Source of the DNA: Trichobilharzia szidati
Taxonomy: Eukaryota > Platyhelminthes > Trematoda > Strigeidida > Schistosomatidae
Direction: 5' to 3'
DNA length: 64,000 bases
Assembly: GCA_944472155.2 (NCBI GenBank)
Contig: OX235279.1
Coordinates: 61,663,564 to 61,727,563, forward strand
The notes under the pieces were generated by a model. It was not told the DNA's origin, made no database searches, and saw nothing but the letters and a program-made list of their open reading frames with translations. A program made the position numbers and the translations under genes. Positions 13,165-24,086 of the stretch are shown here, in pieces (position 1 is the stretch's first letter; the number at the start of each line of letters is the position of its first letter).

Positions 13165-13558
13165 GTTTGACCACTGATTGATATCAGTTAGAGGACCATT
13201 GAAAACCAGAGAGTAATGGACAGCTGTTTCATCCTAGTTTGGGAATCATCACCAGTACACAACCTCTGGGATTCGAACCCAGGACCTTCCGGTTACAAGG
13301 CAAGCTCGTATACCATTCAGCCACTGGGACCCGATTCAATGGCTCATGAATTCTAACTTCTACCAATTCGTGATTTAGCGCGACCACCAACCATTGTCAT
13401 CGGTGAGAAATTCATCCTCAAACTTGACTGGTTGGACCTCACTGGTCACAACTTCTCAACAGAACTCCAGAAAACTCCGTCCTGTAATAAATTTAACCCT
13501 TACAAACCAACTCTTGAAAATTAATCTGATGCTCGCTAGTGACTTCCTACCGGACGGA
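13165..13558 (-). repeat. tRNA-like SINE, family 1 (copy 2)
   Basis: Homologous to 60018-60480 (opposite strand), 7565-7790 and 63201-63750. On the minus strand positions 13331-13265 form a tRNA-like head. It has an A-box-like segment (GTGGCTGAATGG), an anticodon-arm-like part around CTTGTAACC and a box B (GGTTCGAATCC). The anticodon stem has mismatches and the anticodon cannot be assigned (a Thr-like or Tyr-like reading is possible), so this is a SINE head and not a working tRNA gene. A unique tail of about 200 bp follows, including 'aattaatctgatgctcgcta', shared with the 60-kb copy. Confidence 0.7.
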
Positions 13559-13707
13559 CAAACCAAATTTTGAAAATAACTTTTCATTGACGAAATAATT
13601 AGCAACAGAAGTGAGATTTCATACCCCCTTTTTTGACTTACAGTCTAACGAGTGGTGGTTAAAGATAAATAAACTTCATTCAGTACTCCTAACGTTCAAA
13701 ATGATAG

Positions 13708-13790
13708 TAAATAATAATAATAATAATATGCTTTATTCCAGAAACAGTACAGTGGTACAGTGTGGAATTTTCAGCCAAGAAAGTATAAGC
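13708..13790 (-). repeat. 3' tail of a CR1/jockey-like LINE, severely 5'-truncated
   Basis: Read on the minus strand, this gives a GTACTGTTTCTGGAATAAAGC-like block followed by (ATT)n, matching the end of the LINE at 11584-11979. Only about 80 bp of the element remain. It is an independent 5'-truncated insertion of the same family in the opposite orientation. Confidence 0.6.
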
Positions 13791-14630
13791 CTCAGAAATG
13801 AAGCACAAAACTATTGTGCCATATTAAGCGCAATATGACCGCTCTTTTGGTTATTCATTGACGTTTATGTTGCAAAAACCGGGTTCTATGAAGTTCATTT
13901 TGTTTAAATGAACTTGAAATACATCAGTAAGTGAATGTAAGTTTCTTTAAAATATTCCAAATTATAATCGGTCACATGGCTATCATTTAACTTGAAACAA
14001 CTTTCGCTATCATTCTTATTATTATTTCAAGATATTTATGCAAATCGTTTAACTGATCCTGTCAATTTTATGAAATGCTAATCACTCTGGTATCTGATAA
14101 TCACAAAAACGAAACAGCATGACAACAAAAGTAGGTCAGAAGCAAAATTATGACTGCCATATCTACACATATGTAATCACAGTAATAGTGAGCCGTGTGA
14201 AGATCTGTAAAGAAAAGAAAATAATATTTTTAGCAGACAACTTGTAACGTATTATTTACGTTACAAGTTAGTTTTACTTCCAGAGGAATGGTAGTCAGTA
14301 AACTAGTGGATAATAAAGATCATTAAAGTGAGACTTTATTTTATTTCGATTTCATGAAGAACCTGATGATTTCAAAGTTTATATTATTTAGTTTGCTGAT
14401 TTTCTGAAAATGTTTACAGCATAAAAAGCAAGTCTTTATTCAAACAGGAGAAATTGAGGTAATTACTTATCAATATAAAAAGCACTAAGAGAAAGAGGCC
14501 AAAGAAATGTGTGACTATTCGTAGAATGTGAATGATTTGCTTAAAATGTTTTTTATACTTTGCCACTAATTAGTGTAATTTATCTACCTGTGTACATTAG
14601 TGTGTTGTTTATAAATTAAGTAGTTTTAGA
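13791..14630. other. Non-coding stretch
   Basis: No gene is recognised. A 39-bp open segment at 14420-14458 on + has a good acceptor (TTTACAG) and donor (GAG/GTAATT), but it is too short to call. Confidence 0.35.
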
Positions 14631-14900
14631 AAAGGCGTTCAGCAAAGAGTTACTCTTTTCGGCGATATCATTCTCAAGCTGTACAAACCGCAAATTTATA
14701 GTAATTTTTATTGGCAACAAAAGGAATATTTCCGAAGATGTGTCAATGCAACTGTTAATTTTTTTTGAAAACAAATTACGTAATTTAGAAGGCGTTAATC
14801 GGTTAGAAACTAAAATAAAATTACAAAAGTAGGTTGAGTGACGTAATCTAATTGATAGGGTTCAATGAAAAACGAATGAGAGTGAAGTTAATAATCTGAG
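14631..14900 (-). repeat. Terminal repeat of a Penelope-like element (3' side)
   Basis: This lies directly 3' of the PLE coding relic at 15059-15990 (minus strand). A block around 14650-14695 (ctcttttcggcg...cattc...agctgtaca...cgcaaat on +) recurs at 24090-24140 next to the other PLE copy, and looser similarity continues for about 200 bp. PLEs are known to carry terminal repeats (pLTRs) in direct or inverted arrangement. Position and recurrence support that role here. I do not see a hammerhead core in it. Confidence 0.5.
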
Positions 14901-15058
14901 TAGGATTCACTTGAAAATAAACGAAAATGGAGTTAGCAACAGTCGTCATGAGAGTAGAGATTTAATAGAGGGTGGGGGTAGAAAATAATGCAGTTAAGAA
15001 ACAGACAAACAAAGAAGAGAGAGGTAAGACAAAATTACGTATTTGGTGTTAAGATAGA

Positions 15059-15990
15059 TCAGGACCATTGTAGATTTAGTGACTGAACAAACCTCTTTTG
15101 TATACAGAGTTCAGAATTCAATATGTGAATTGCCATTGCTTCTGCATTTTGAAGCAGTTTAATTCGAACTCTTTTGGCAAGATTCCCACGTATTGTGTAG
15201 ATAACTGAGAAGTTGTTTTGTGGGTTTGCTTGGTGTCCGGATTCGATCAAGTGTTCTAGGATAGAGCTGTGGCGGGGGGATCTTCTTTCTCCTTTATAAA
15301 ACCATGAAGGTAAGTGTTCGCTGATTCGTTTGGATAGCAAACGCTGGGTACGGCCGACATACCTAGCTCCACATGAGCAGGTGAATTGGTAGATGCACAT
15401 TGATGAGGCCCCCAGTTGAAGCTTATCATTCACGTTCGTGCGAATCATTGGTTTCGTAGAGAAAGTTAGTCTGAGTTCGGCTGCGAAGAAGGGTTTCTTC
15501 AGTGAACGGCACAGGTGGTTTCTCAGTATTTCTGCTGAAGAATCTCCGTTGAATTGTAGATTCAAATGGAGAAGTTTCTTGGGAGCAGTAAGCATGGACG
15601 GTTTTTGTGTTTTGGGCTTCATAGCTTTTGTGATGAAACGTTCCGGGTAACCGTTTTCAAGGAGGATTCTTTTCAGGGTCTTCAGCTCTTCTTCTATAGT
15701 TTCAGGACTGCAAATATTGTGGATTCTGTGAGTCAGTGAGAGGATTAGATTTCGTTTTGTATATAGAGGCACCCAACTGTGAAAGCTGATGAGTTGTCCA
15801 TTCCATGTCGGTTTTCTGTGAATGGAACTTTTGAGTGTCCCATCTTGTTCGCGTCTTGCTAGTTGCACGTCCAGGAAAGATATTGTTGCGTTGGACTCCT
15901 TCTCTAGTGTGAACTGGATTGCTGGATGGCAACTGTTGAAGAAGTCCAATATGTTCTCCAAATTTTCACAAAATCCCGAAAAATACCTCA
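15059..15990 (-). pseudogene. Penelope-like element: RT C-terminus plus GIY-YIG endonuclease, 5'-truncated
   Basis: About 310 residues in one uninterrupted frame. The N-terminal part is the end of a PLE reverse transcriptase: FDFFNSCHPAIQFTLE-type block, then TISFLDVQL and IHRKPTWNGQLISFHSWVP, all typical of the RT/linker. The C-terminal part is a GIY-YIG nuclease, with MCIYQFTCSCGARYVGRTQR (IYQF as the GIY half, YVG as the YIG half), then the downstream arginine, the glutamate-histidine pair of RISEHL, and a C-terminal NAEAMAIHIL helix. The PLE nuclease nicks DNA for target-primed copying. The 5' break is near 15990, just after the RT motif C position, so the palm and catalytic aspartates are missing. 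An intact nuclease frame suggests a fairly young insertion. The ORF start at 16012 lies in non-homologous flank. Confidence 0.85.
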
Positions 15991-16039
15991 TTATGCAAGG
16001 ATCCAAGCTCATCGCTTACATCAGGTACCACTTATGAAT

Positions 16040-17265
16040 ATTCATCCTCCTACCAGTCATTAAGTATGTTTAGATGTGTCATTCATGGAAAGGTTTAGTT
16101 TAATAAGGATTTTTATATCACTCTACTTGGCCTTAGACCAGTAACTGTTCTACATTCTATGAATCATTTATAGCAGTATGTAAATTAATGGTCAATACAA
16201 AGATGTACACGATGTATGAGAAAAACTGCTTTACCTATGAATTTGGTCAGTTGATAATTAGTGGCAACATTTACAAATCACTCCAAATGGTCTTCAGCTA
16301 CTCCTTATGTTAAACACTGGATTTCGAAAATGTTTTTATTAACCAATAATCTCGAAAAATAAAAAAAATGACATCTGAGTGTTATGACGGATTAGTTGTC
16401 ATGAATATAGTTAACAAAATTCTGTTGTAATTTAGATTTTTGCATTTTTGGGAAGATAAAAAGTTGAATCGCAGCCTTAGTACCAAAAACATATAACAAT
16501 ATTTTATTCGTATAATATATAGTTAAATACTTACCAAATCAGTTACAAATGATTTTTGATCAGAAGACTAACTCCATGGAAAGTGATATTATAAGAATAA
16601 GTATCCTCATCATTCATTTATATTTACAAGTTTATTAAGTAATGATTCTTTAATATTTTGTAGTCAATAGCTTGAGGTTTGCCTCAGTCTGGGATATGCT
16701 AACTAGTATCTTTTTAAGTCTAATGTAAGTTTTTTTTTTGAGACATTCTGGGGTACGCAATACGACCACATATATTAAGAAAAACTAAGATGCAGTGTTG
16801 TTCTTTACATTCATTCTACATACGTTTGAAGTTAGTACACATTGAACTGATGGGTTCTGACTGACTCATTTAAAACCACAAAAAACCTCTTGTTACTATC
16901 AGATGGTCAGTTTACGTCATAGCATTTTTAGTGATTCATGTCATTAATGTACTCCGGTAATGGGCTGAATGCTGATGAGACTTCAGGAGAGATTCACAAA
17001 GCATATATGGCATTTCCCAACTTGTGTCGTCTTTATCACAAAAGTGATATTCGACTGTTCGTTGATGGACATGTGGGTTAACTAACATTTTATTCTCTTT
17101 CCTTCTTTATAACCGTGAGTTCGAAGATTTAAGAAAAAGCTGAGTACTTCTGACCATATAAGTACCTGCGTTCTGTTTCTTGTGTTAAATGATACCACAC
17201 TTAAGTCTGGTACAGTACAGTCGGAAATAATGAAGTTAGGTGTGAAGTGTTGTATATTTTTTTTC
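16040..17265. other. Non-coding stretch
   Basis: No gene or repeat is recognised. A 37-bp open segment at 16688-16724 on + has a CCTCAG acceptor and a perfect GTAAGT donor, but stands alone. Confidence 0.35.
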
Positions 17266-17490
17266 TCCGTCACGTTCCCCAGTGGAACATAGGGCTTCAA
17301 ACTAGAGGCTTGAAGTTTCTGTAGCAGTGTTTATTTTACAGGATGGGGTTGCTAGCCTCATGCCCAACCTTTCCTCTTCACCAGCATTATTTCTGGCTTA
17401 GCGGGGTAAAGCAGTGCGTCGGCCATGGATCGAACCCAGGACCATGTGCATGGTCGGCGAGCGTCCTAACCGCTATGCCACTAACGCACG
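17266..17490 (-). repeat. tRNA-like SINE, family 2 (copy 1)
   Basis: About 225 bp nearly identical to 61122-61352. Read on the minus strand it begins with a tRNA-like head (17490-17415): 5' GTGCGTT pairs fully with 3' GACGCAC as a 7-bp acceptor stem, followed by an A-box-like TAGTGGCATAGCGG and a box B GGTTCGATCC. The anticodon arm is an odd GACCATGCACATGGTC hairpin, so it is not a functional tRNA. The body carries 'aggatggggttgctagcctc' and ends near 'cccagtggaacatagggctt' (quoted as on +). Confidence 0.7.
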
Positions 17491-17493
17491 ACG

Positions 17494-17650
17494 TGTTGTA
17501 TAAGGAGGGAAAAACAGTCAATGGAGTCATGAAGCTTCATCGATTGAGGTACGTTAGACATGTGTTACGCATGCCATGCCACAGAATTCCTTGACGAGCA
17601 CAGTTAGCTGAACTAGGACTAGTTTAAAAGACAGGGGAATGCTGCCAGAA
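17494..17650 (+). repeat. 3' fragment of an APE-type LINE
   Basis: The sequence encodes remnants of a VKLHRLRYVRHVLRMPCHR-like block, matching KLHRLRCLGHVLRMPSHRLP in the LINE at 54435-57520. It directly abuts the SINE at 17266-17490. Only the C-terminal tail of the element is left, with a stop after the conserved block. Confidence 0.6.
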
Positions 17651-18276
17651 AAAGTCGTTGTGCTGATCCATGAAGTCGCTGACTGTTTGTTTAACCCAGA
17701 TATGATGAGACAGACTATCTCTTTGGGTTCTTCAGAATATCAGGAGTCAGTGTTTGAAGACTGTTGGAGATATAGATCAAAATCATTTGCAATGATGAAG
17801 ATGTATTCACTCCCATTCATCAGCAATTTTCTGTAATTCTTCAATAATATTCATTCAAATTTCAATTTTCCACGCATCTTCTTTTTTGGTTTTAGGAATC
17901 ATTGGAATTAAACTGATAAACTTCTGTACATGTTAATAATCCAGCCATCTCTGGAATTTCACTGTGATTACAAAAGATAGATTCCCTACCAAGTTATATG
18001 CAAGAGGAGTTTCAAGTGTGTCATGCTTATTTTGATTCTTGAAAAAGGATAGTTTTGCAAAGTGTCTACAATATTCAGAAATTATAAACAGTTTCACATG
18101 GTTTCTACGGTGTACTGCATTTGTAAAATGTTATCAGAATTAAATCAGCCTCAGAGTGCGTCGTGAAAAGTTAGTTCATAAAATTCGATTACATGTGAAA
18201 GTTACCACATTCACCTAACCTTATATCGAATTTTTACATCACAGAGTGATTTTTCTGATTTGAAAATTGCTTTCAG

Positions 18277-18397
18277 ATCGTCTGAAAAAGTGTTTCCTCT
18301 TACTGGGGCTTTTTCAGCCATAAGCAATTTTCATCATCTACCAAAAAGACCTTTCTACAGTACTACATGCTTTGTTGAGTTTCCATGGATGGTTTAG
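18277..18397 (+). CDS. Candidate exon, unidentified
   Basis: A TTGCTTTCAG acceptor ends at 18276. One base and 39 open codons follow, to TAG at 18395-18397. The translation (SSEKVFPLTGAFSAISNFHH and so on) is mixed in composition and reads like protein. No strong donor lies inside and no poly(A) signal follows closely, so it could be a terminal exon, an exon with a weak donor, or chance. It is tentative. Confidence 0.28.
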
Positions 18398-21300
18398 TTT
18401 TTTCAGAAATTGATTTCAATATATTCATTTTTCAGAAACCTCCGGGTAATTATAACACTAATAATAAATTTTCATTATTTGAAGAGGGATAAATTATTTC
18501 CATGATCCTCTTCTTTTAAATGTAAGATTTCTAGGTATTCATTCCTAAAGTAATTAAGTACGGGAATTTTCATGCACTGTCTTAAGAAACTGTAAATTCA
18601 TGAGTGGTACAAAATAAGTCTGAATTGGCTTTTAACGTTACTGAAACGTTTTATGCTCCGAATTGAACAAGTACGATATTGTCCAATAACCCCCTGAAAT
18701 GTCATAATTATCAGTACTACTGCAAACTTGCACCAGAATGCATATTTATTTTAAGTTTAAGAGGTCACTGAGTGACGATTGATGCTAGCTTAGTTTAATT
18801 CTGTTTTCATTCATTCGGAAAGCTAACCAGGACAGATAATACTTTTAAACCGCGTACAATAAGCACTTAAATAGTTTTTTAAATCATATTTCGAATGAAC
18901 TAATTAGTTATGATTATTGACCATGGATGTAATAAGTTTTCTGGTATCACTTTCTTGGATTATGAAGAAAAAGGGGCAAAATGTATCCTGCTGAGTGATG
19001 TATACTTCATAATTTTATTTCGTATAGCGGTTTTTAAGTGCATATTTTGTTCAACAAAAATTTCTCTATTCCTCTATTCTGAAGTGTGAAGTATATAACA
19101 TAATTTATAGTAAATAACAATTATTGTTTGGAATAAAGTGATTATTATTAGTGTTTAAAAAATCAATCCTAAAGTTTGGCTACAATTAAGATGTAAATGA
19201 AGATGACAAAGGGATTTTTATATAGGTGAACAGAATGCAATACAAAGGAATACTACTTTCAAAATTTTTTTCAGAAAAGAAGGGATAAAAATCAACTGAA
19301 CCCGTAGGGATCGCTATTAATTATGGTGAGAAGATAACCAGAGTCAAAATAAATTAGACATCCATGTATATATTAAGCAAAAACGTGTGTCAGTATTGCA
19401 CATCTAAATCATAAGAGGCAAGTGATTCCAATTCTTTCACACTGATTTCAACCAGAAAGACAAAATACCTTAACCATAGTCAGTACCCTAAGAGAACCAA
19501 TCATCTTTCAGAATTAGGAATTAAAGATATTTGCTCTTCTACTAAAATGGATAACAACAGAGCTTGGATTTCTTAAACTAAAACTCCTAGTGTATTGAAG
19601 TTAACAAAAACCAAAAATACGAAACAATAGATGTGATATCATCAGTTATGGTTCTGTTTTAGTAAGCTCGTTACTTGGTAACAACTAAATGAACGACTTT
19701 CACTATTAACTGAAAGTCTCAAGAGAAATTTTCCAAAATATTTCACCGATCTTCAACTACTCATGAGTAGTGTCAAATAAATTATAAAATATGCAGACAA
19801 TTATTGCAGTTGTATTTTGAATAGTATCTGTTATCAACTTATTGAAGATTAAGAATATAGGGACAATCTGTGAATATAATAAACAGTCTGTGGGGTCAGA
19901 GCGTATGCTGAAATACTTGCAGACTTTCTCTGCTATACCTATGTCTCTCAGTTCACTGATATTTCTTTATCTAACTCACTACCCAACTGCCTCTTCTTTC
20001 CTCCATTGCGTGTACATGTTTGTGTCATTACCTACATACCTGCATATCTGACAATCTCCTGCTCATTTTCCTGTTTTTATCTGTGATTATTTGGTTGGTG
20101 GCTGGCATGCTTACTAGGTCACTTGTTACATCGTAATCAGGTGTGACTTTTTAACTTCACTGGTCTAGTCTGGATTTAGGAAGATATATCAGTGGTGAGA
20201 ACCTCTCCTTTTAATTTAATGTGAACATTCGGAGAACGAAACATTTTGTCGTTTAGATTTGTGAAATTGACTGATCAGTGTAAACGAAGTTGAGTGGGAA
20301 ACTCTATTTCCAACTGGTTGGGTGAATCAGTTGTGGATATTTCATTAATAAATGTACTGAGTAATAGGTATTACCGCGTCTTTGATGTCAGTCACACGAG
20401 ATACGTGCACAGCGAAATGTTTGACTGACCATTATGAACTGTGTAGAGGTACGATGCAGCAAAGCATAAAATACAGAAAAATGTCCAATCCGGAAGGAGT
20501 TGATGCTTAAAGAATTCTCTAACCAGTTAGCTTTAAGAGCAAGTATATTCTGCACAACTATCCTTAGACAGATCAAAATGCAAACAATCTAATTGAACAC
20601 CAATTCGCTTAATCTTTGTCACTAAAGAAAAACATGTAACATGTATAATTATAGCATAAGTTAAAACATAATATCTCATCAATAAACGCTGTCACAGTAA
20701 TTATCATGATTGACCATCCGATGTATGTGGTTTTTCACTTCTATATTCACATCACTAACTTTTCATATGGGAGTGCTGGTCTATAACTTTACTGTAATCA
20801 TTCACCTTTGACATGATTTTTTAATTCAGGGTGATCACACAGCAGAAGTGAATTCGTCAGTCCATTCATTTACTTGATTTAAAAATATTCTTGAAATAAT
20901 TTCGATTCAGTCGCAACGTGGCGTATCAGACACTGTCAACATATGGCTTTAGTATACATTCTCAGTTTCAAAACACAGCTAGGTCTAAAATAAGTAAGTA
21001 CATCGATACTCAGATAACCTATTATTAGTTTGGTTGACTGTTTGATCACCACAAGATGGCTATATTTCTTTAGAGAAGACGAACTATGCCAATCCAAATG
21101 AATGAGTACACTGACAACCAGCCAATCGTGCTTACAAAGTAAATTTAGGGAGGAAATGGGCATAGTTATGAAAAACAAAAATATTAAACATGACTTTGTT
21201 TTCTAAGATGTTGTACAGATGGGCCACATTTGCTTATTGAATTGTTAACGAAGAAGTCAAACTACGTCTTAGGACATTACGCCTTTACGTTTATTCATCC

Positions 21301-21761
21301 AAATGGTCACCGGTTGATGGCATAGCAATAGTGTCTTTATCAGTGAAAGTCTGGATCTAGAAAAGAAAGCATCTATAAATTCAACACCATGTTACTTCGT
21401 ATATTCATCTTTTGGCAGCTAGTAATACATATGATAATATGTTCATGGCCAGTTTCAGACAGACGCTGTGTGTATTCATTCAGACAGGCCAGTATATAGA
21501 TAAAACTTTAAAACTCTGACCCGATGTACCGCATTCTATAAGTGCTGATCATTATTCATCAAGACTATTAAACTTAAGTATACCATTGTGATTCCCCTCT
21601 GACTTATCTGTATCTAACAAGGTTGTTTCATAATTCTAGATGTTCTCGTTTGATTGGCACTAAAGATCTTGTATGGAAAATGAATTAGTAAACGGTGCTA
21701 GTGAGTATGTGTACTAAGGTAACACTATGATTGGATAAGCTATTTAAAAGAAATTTTTCAG

Positions 21762-21853
21762 GTTCAGAAGATTGGTCAGTGAGAAGTGTCCCTGAGCCTT
21801 TGTTAATCCTTTCAGTGAACAGCGGCAGTCGATTAACTTCAAAAGACCAATGA
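21762..21853 (+). CDS. Candidate terminal exon, unidentified
   Basis: A TTTTTCAG acceptor ends at 21761. Two bases and 29 codons follow, to TGA at 21851-21853, with AATAAA at 21866-21871, only 13 bp later. The translation includes SEDWSVRSVPEPLLILSVN. The splice site, frame and poly(A) signal together suggest an alternative 3' end of the gene that finishes at 23258, or a small separate gene. The evidence is thin, because 29 codons can stay open by chance. Confidence 0.28.
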
Positions 21854-22801
21854 AGATTAAAGGAAAATAAAATCTGTTAAAGTTATTAACAAATTTCTAG
21901 CTGATTTAACATGTCCTTTAAGAATTCAAAATACTGATTTTTTAATGCAGGATATTCTTTATACTTATTCATATTCCGTAGTGGAACTTGTACGAAGTAT
22001 AGGTCCTTTTGTGATTAACCTGTACCAGTAGATGATTCCCCGAAATTATTAGCCACACCATTCACCAATGAACATTGGATGCTGACCCTCGTTGTTTAAG
22101 TCGACTTGTTTAGCTGAAGGCTCGCGGTCAAGCATCCTTGCCACTTGGCACTCTGTGGTGTTACATTTGATTGTTCGCGCACGATCCCTAGCTAGTTAAG
22201 CAGTCATCCTCGTACTACGATTTTGGTCCAGAAATATACTTCGTATTTTGGACGATCAATTCGGTGTTTTGATTTGTCCTCGGTCTACGTGGAACAAATG
22301 TTATAGGAGTTGTGGGCAAAAGATCTTGCGTTAGTATACTTCATACAATCCATGAACGTCTACACCCTCAGCCTTCAAAAAACCCAGATCAAAGGGACAC
22401 TGCGCTCTTTCAGATAGACAACTTTGAAGGTGAAACACGTATATATCATTTCAGAGAAATAAAAGCTAGGTAAATAGTCTTTGAGCCTTTTTATCTTCCT
22501 GTTTTTAGTTTCAAATGAGCGTTTACATGCGGCCACAGTAAAGCGGTACCAGGGACAACATAAACCAATGATTTTTATTTGCTCTCTTATTTTTTTGCCT
22601 CCACCATACACACATGTTTAAATTAATATATGTAGTTGAAGACTTTCTTCCTCATATGTCCCTACTTTCGGATATAGCAGTGGTACATGAATAAACAATT
22701 TGTAATTATCAAAGTGTCTTCTATGAATAAGGTAATGATTCTATCAGAGATGTGGTTGTCTGGTAATAGTTTGATCATCCCAAAGTCATATTCCTTCACA
22801 G

Positions 22802-22827
22802 ACGTGAAGTCACATTCACAGTCTGCG
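22802..22827 (+). CDS. Probable small exon of the gene ending at 23258
   Basis: A CCTTCACAG acceptor ends at 22801 and a GTAGGT donor starts at 22828. The 26 bp enter with one base, read REVTFTVC and leave with one base. That base joins the AT opening the next exon at 22903 to make an aspartate codon, so the phase agrees with the downstream chain. The frame also stays open past the donor (to about 22884), so an alternative donor is possible. Confidence 0.4.
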
Positions 22828-22902
22828 GTAGGTTCACAGACTTACAACTTCAAAATGTTGGAGTTCTTCGGTATTTGCTTTTAAATTAACCTTCATTTTT
22901 AG

Positions 22903-22972
22903 ATCATTTCAGAGAATCAGTAGTCGAACCACCTATGCAATTACCACCGGAGAGGACTGGGCCTGTGAGTCA
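22903..22972 (+). CDS. Internal exon of an unidentified gene
   Basis: The acceptor is ATTTTTAG (22902). Two bases plus 22 codons read HFRESVVEPPMQLPPERTGP and then VS, leaving two bases before a GTAAGC donor at 22973. The other apparent donor, GTGAGT at 22966, would put a stop in the next exon, so the later one is chosen. The next exon completes a histidine codon. The 31-bp intron that follows is at the lower end of the very short introns known in schistosome genes. The protein family is not recognised. Confidence 0.7.
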
Positions 22973-23003
22973 GTAAGCTGTAATTCATAGCTAATATTCA
23001 CAG

Positions 23004-23138
23004 CATTAGGAAGCTGACAGAGAAATTAGTAGTTGATGCAGTACCTTTAGAATACTCACCTAGACTTTTGCCAGATAAGGAGTTCTATTTCGAAACCCCT
23101 AGTTTCCGACAGCCACCTGGGTTTAACGCCAATGGAAA
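23004..23138 (+). CDS. Internal exon of an unidentified gene
   Basis: It runs from an ATTCACAG acceptor (23003) to a GTAAGT donor (23139). One base finishes the codon split with 22903-22972. Then 44 codons read IRKLTEKLVVDAVPLEYSPR, LLPDKEFYFETPSFRQPPGF and onwards, and two bases join the next exon to make asparagine. Every other frame has stops. The mix of charged, proline and aromatic residues is clearly protein-like. The segment was hidden from simple ORF searches because it begins and ends inside codons. I do not know the family. Confidence 0.75.
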
Positions 23139-23173
23139 GTAAGTGAAATTTTGTTAACAATGTTACATTTCAG

Positions 23174-23258
23174 CTTGTCTGCATCTGCTAACCCGTTGAT
23201 GACCACGAGTGTATCACCCTCTACCATGAAAAATGTCAAAGCATATTTTCAACGATAG
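23174..23258 (+). CDS. Terminal exon of an unidentified gene
   Basis: It follows a 35-bp intron (GTAAGT...TTTCAG). One base completes the asparagine codon, then 27 codons read LSASANPLMTTSVSPSTMKN and VKAYFQR to a TAG at 23256-23258. This gives the protein a Ser/Thr-rich tail. No canonical AATAAA is visible close downstream. Together, 22903-23258 encode about 95 C-terminal residues with three phase-compatible exons, which is strong evidence for a real gene even though the product is unknown. Confidence 0.72.
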
Positions 23259-23959
23259 TTCCATCGGTGGGCGTAGATATAACCTACTGCAAATCAAAAT
23301 CCCCGTGTGTTAACAGCTTTCATTTCCATTGCTTTTACACCATCTTGCACTGAGACATATAAAACATGGAGTATGAGGAAAAAGCCTAGTTTCTGACTTC
23401 AAATAACTTGAGTGATCTGTGAAGCATTTGTCGTGTATAAACTTTTTAAATGTATTTTTCATTATTTTCAAATATACGTCTTTCAAATTTCACTGACTTC
23501 TGATGTCAGCAGATAGTTGTGTTGATAGAAGAATATGGTTTTTTATGTGACACAGTGCGTACATTAGTAGTTGTGGACACATAAGATAGTTGATATGTAT
23601 GGTATGACACCCTTCAGGAACTTTCGGTCTACTTCAGAATAATGCCTAAAGTAAGGGGAATTACGTCCCACCTGTTGAAATGGACCCGAAATTGTTCATA
23701 ATGGTTAAGGAATAGTTGTCTATAACAACATTGCTTTTCAATAATATCGAATCAATAAGATGGAGACTCCTAGATGTATATATGAATCAAAAGGAAGACA
23801 GATAATGAAGTCACCAGAAGTCTGAAGAAACTAAAGGATGGAAAAATACTTCCGACATGGGTGCATAAGGTAAAAACACTAATTAACTGTACGTTATTGA
23901 TAAAAACTAAGAATACTATTTATTGACCTAAGTCTTTTTACGTTATACGGGGTACTCAA

Positions 23960-24086
23960 AACTATGAGCAAATACACAACAAGATTGTACAGTTTACACA
24001 AAGTACACAAACCTGAGGTGCCATCAAGGCTAATTATGGACGTGCGAAATGCGCCATGCGATGCTGGCAATTATTTATCAAATTAG
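23960..24086 (+). pseudogene. Penelope-like RT scrap (second lineage)
   Basis: An in-frame stretch reads RLYSLHKVHKPEVPSRLIMD and then VRNAPCDAGNYL, ending at TAG (24084). This is the LYGLPK.HKP...RPI block at the start of the PLE reverse transcriptase core. It differs enough from the copy at 24285 (LYGLPKTHKQGLPLRPILDM) to be a separate insertion or family. Only this one motif block survives. Confidence 0.55.

Larger units (their letters stand above)
17840..22801. other. Largely non-coding; possible introns of the + strand gene ending at 23258
   Basis: No repeats of known type were recognised. A LINE-tail-like block (TTTGGAATAAAG plus short ATT run) occurs at about 19128-19150. Two isolated exon candidates on + are listed separately. 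The remaining open frames are short and AT-driven. Confidence 0.35.

Noticed and set aside
13265..13331. Functional tRNA gene (Thr or Tyr)
   Set aside because: Box A and box B are good, but the anticodon stem is mismatched and the same sequence with shared flanks recurs at 60279 and elsewhere, so it is a SINE head.
14631..14720. Hammerhead ribozyme in the PLE terminal repeat
   Set aside because: A CGCCGAAAAG stretch on the minus strand is suggestive, but there is no CUGANGA core with a stem II hairpin before it.
20936..21178. 80-codon ORF on - as an exon
   Set aside because: It is leucine-, serine- and isoleucine-rich like random AT-rich frames, and no acceptor or donor pair brackets it.
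23811..23869. Exon on + reading TDNEVTRSLKKLKDGK
   Set aside because: It has a fair donor but no acceptor with a pyrimidine tract, and it lies just before PLE debris; not supportable.
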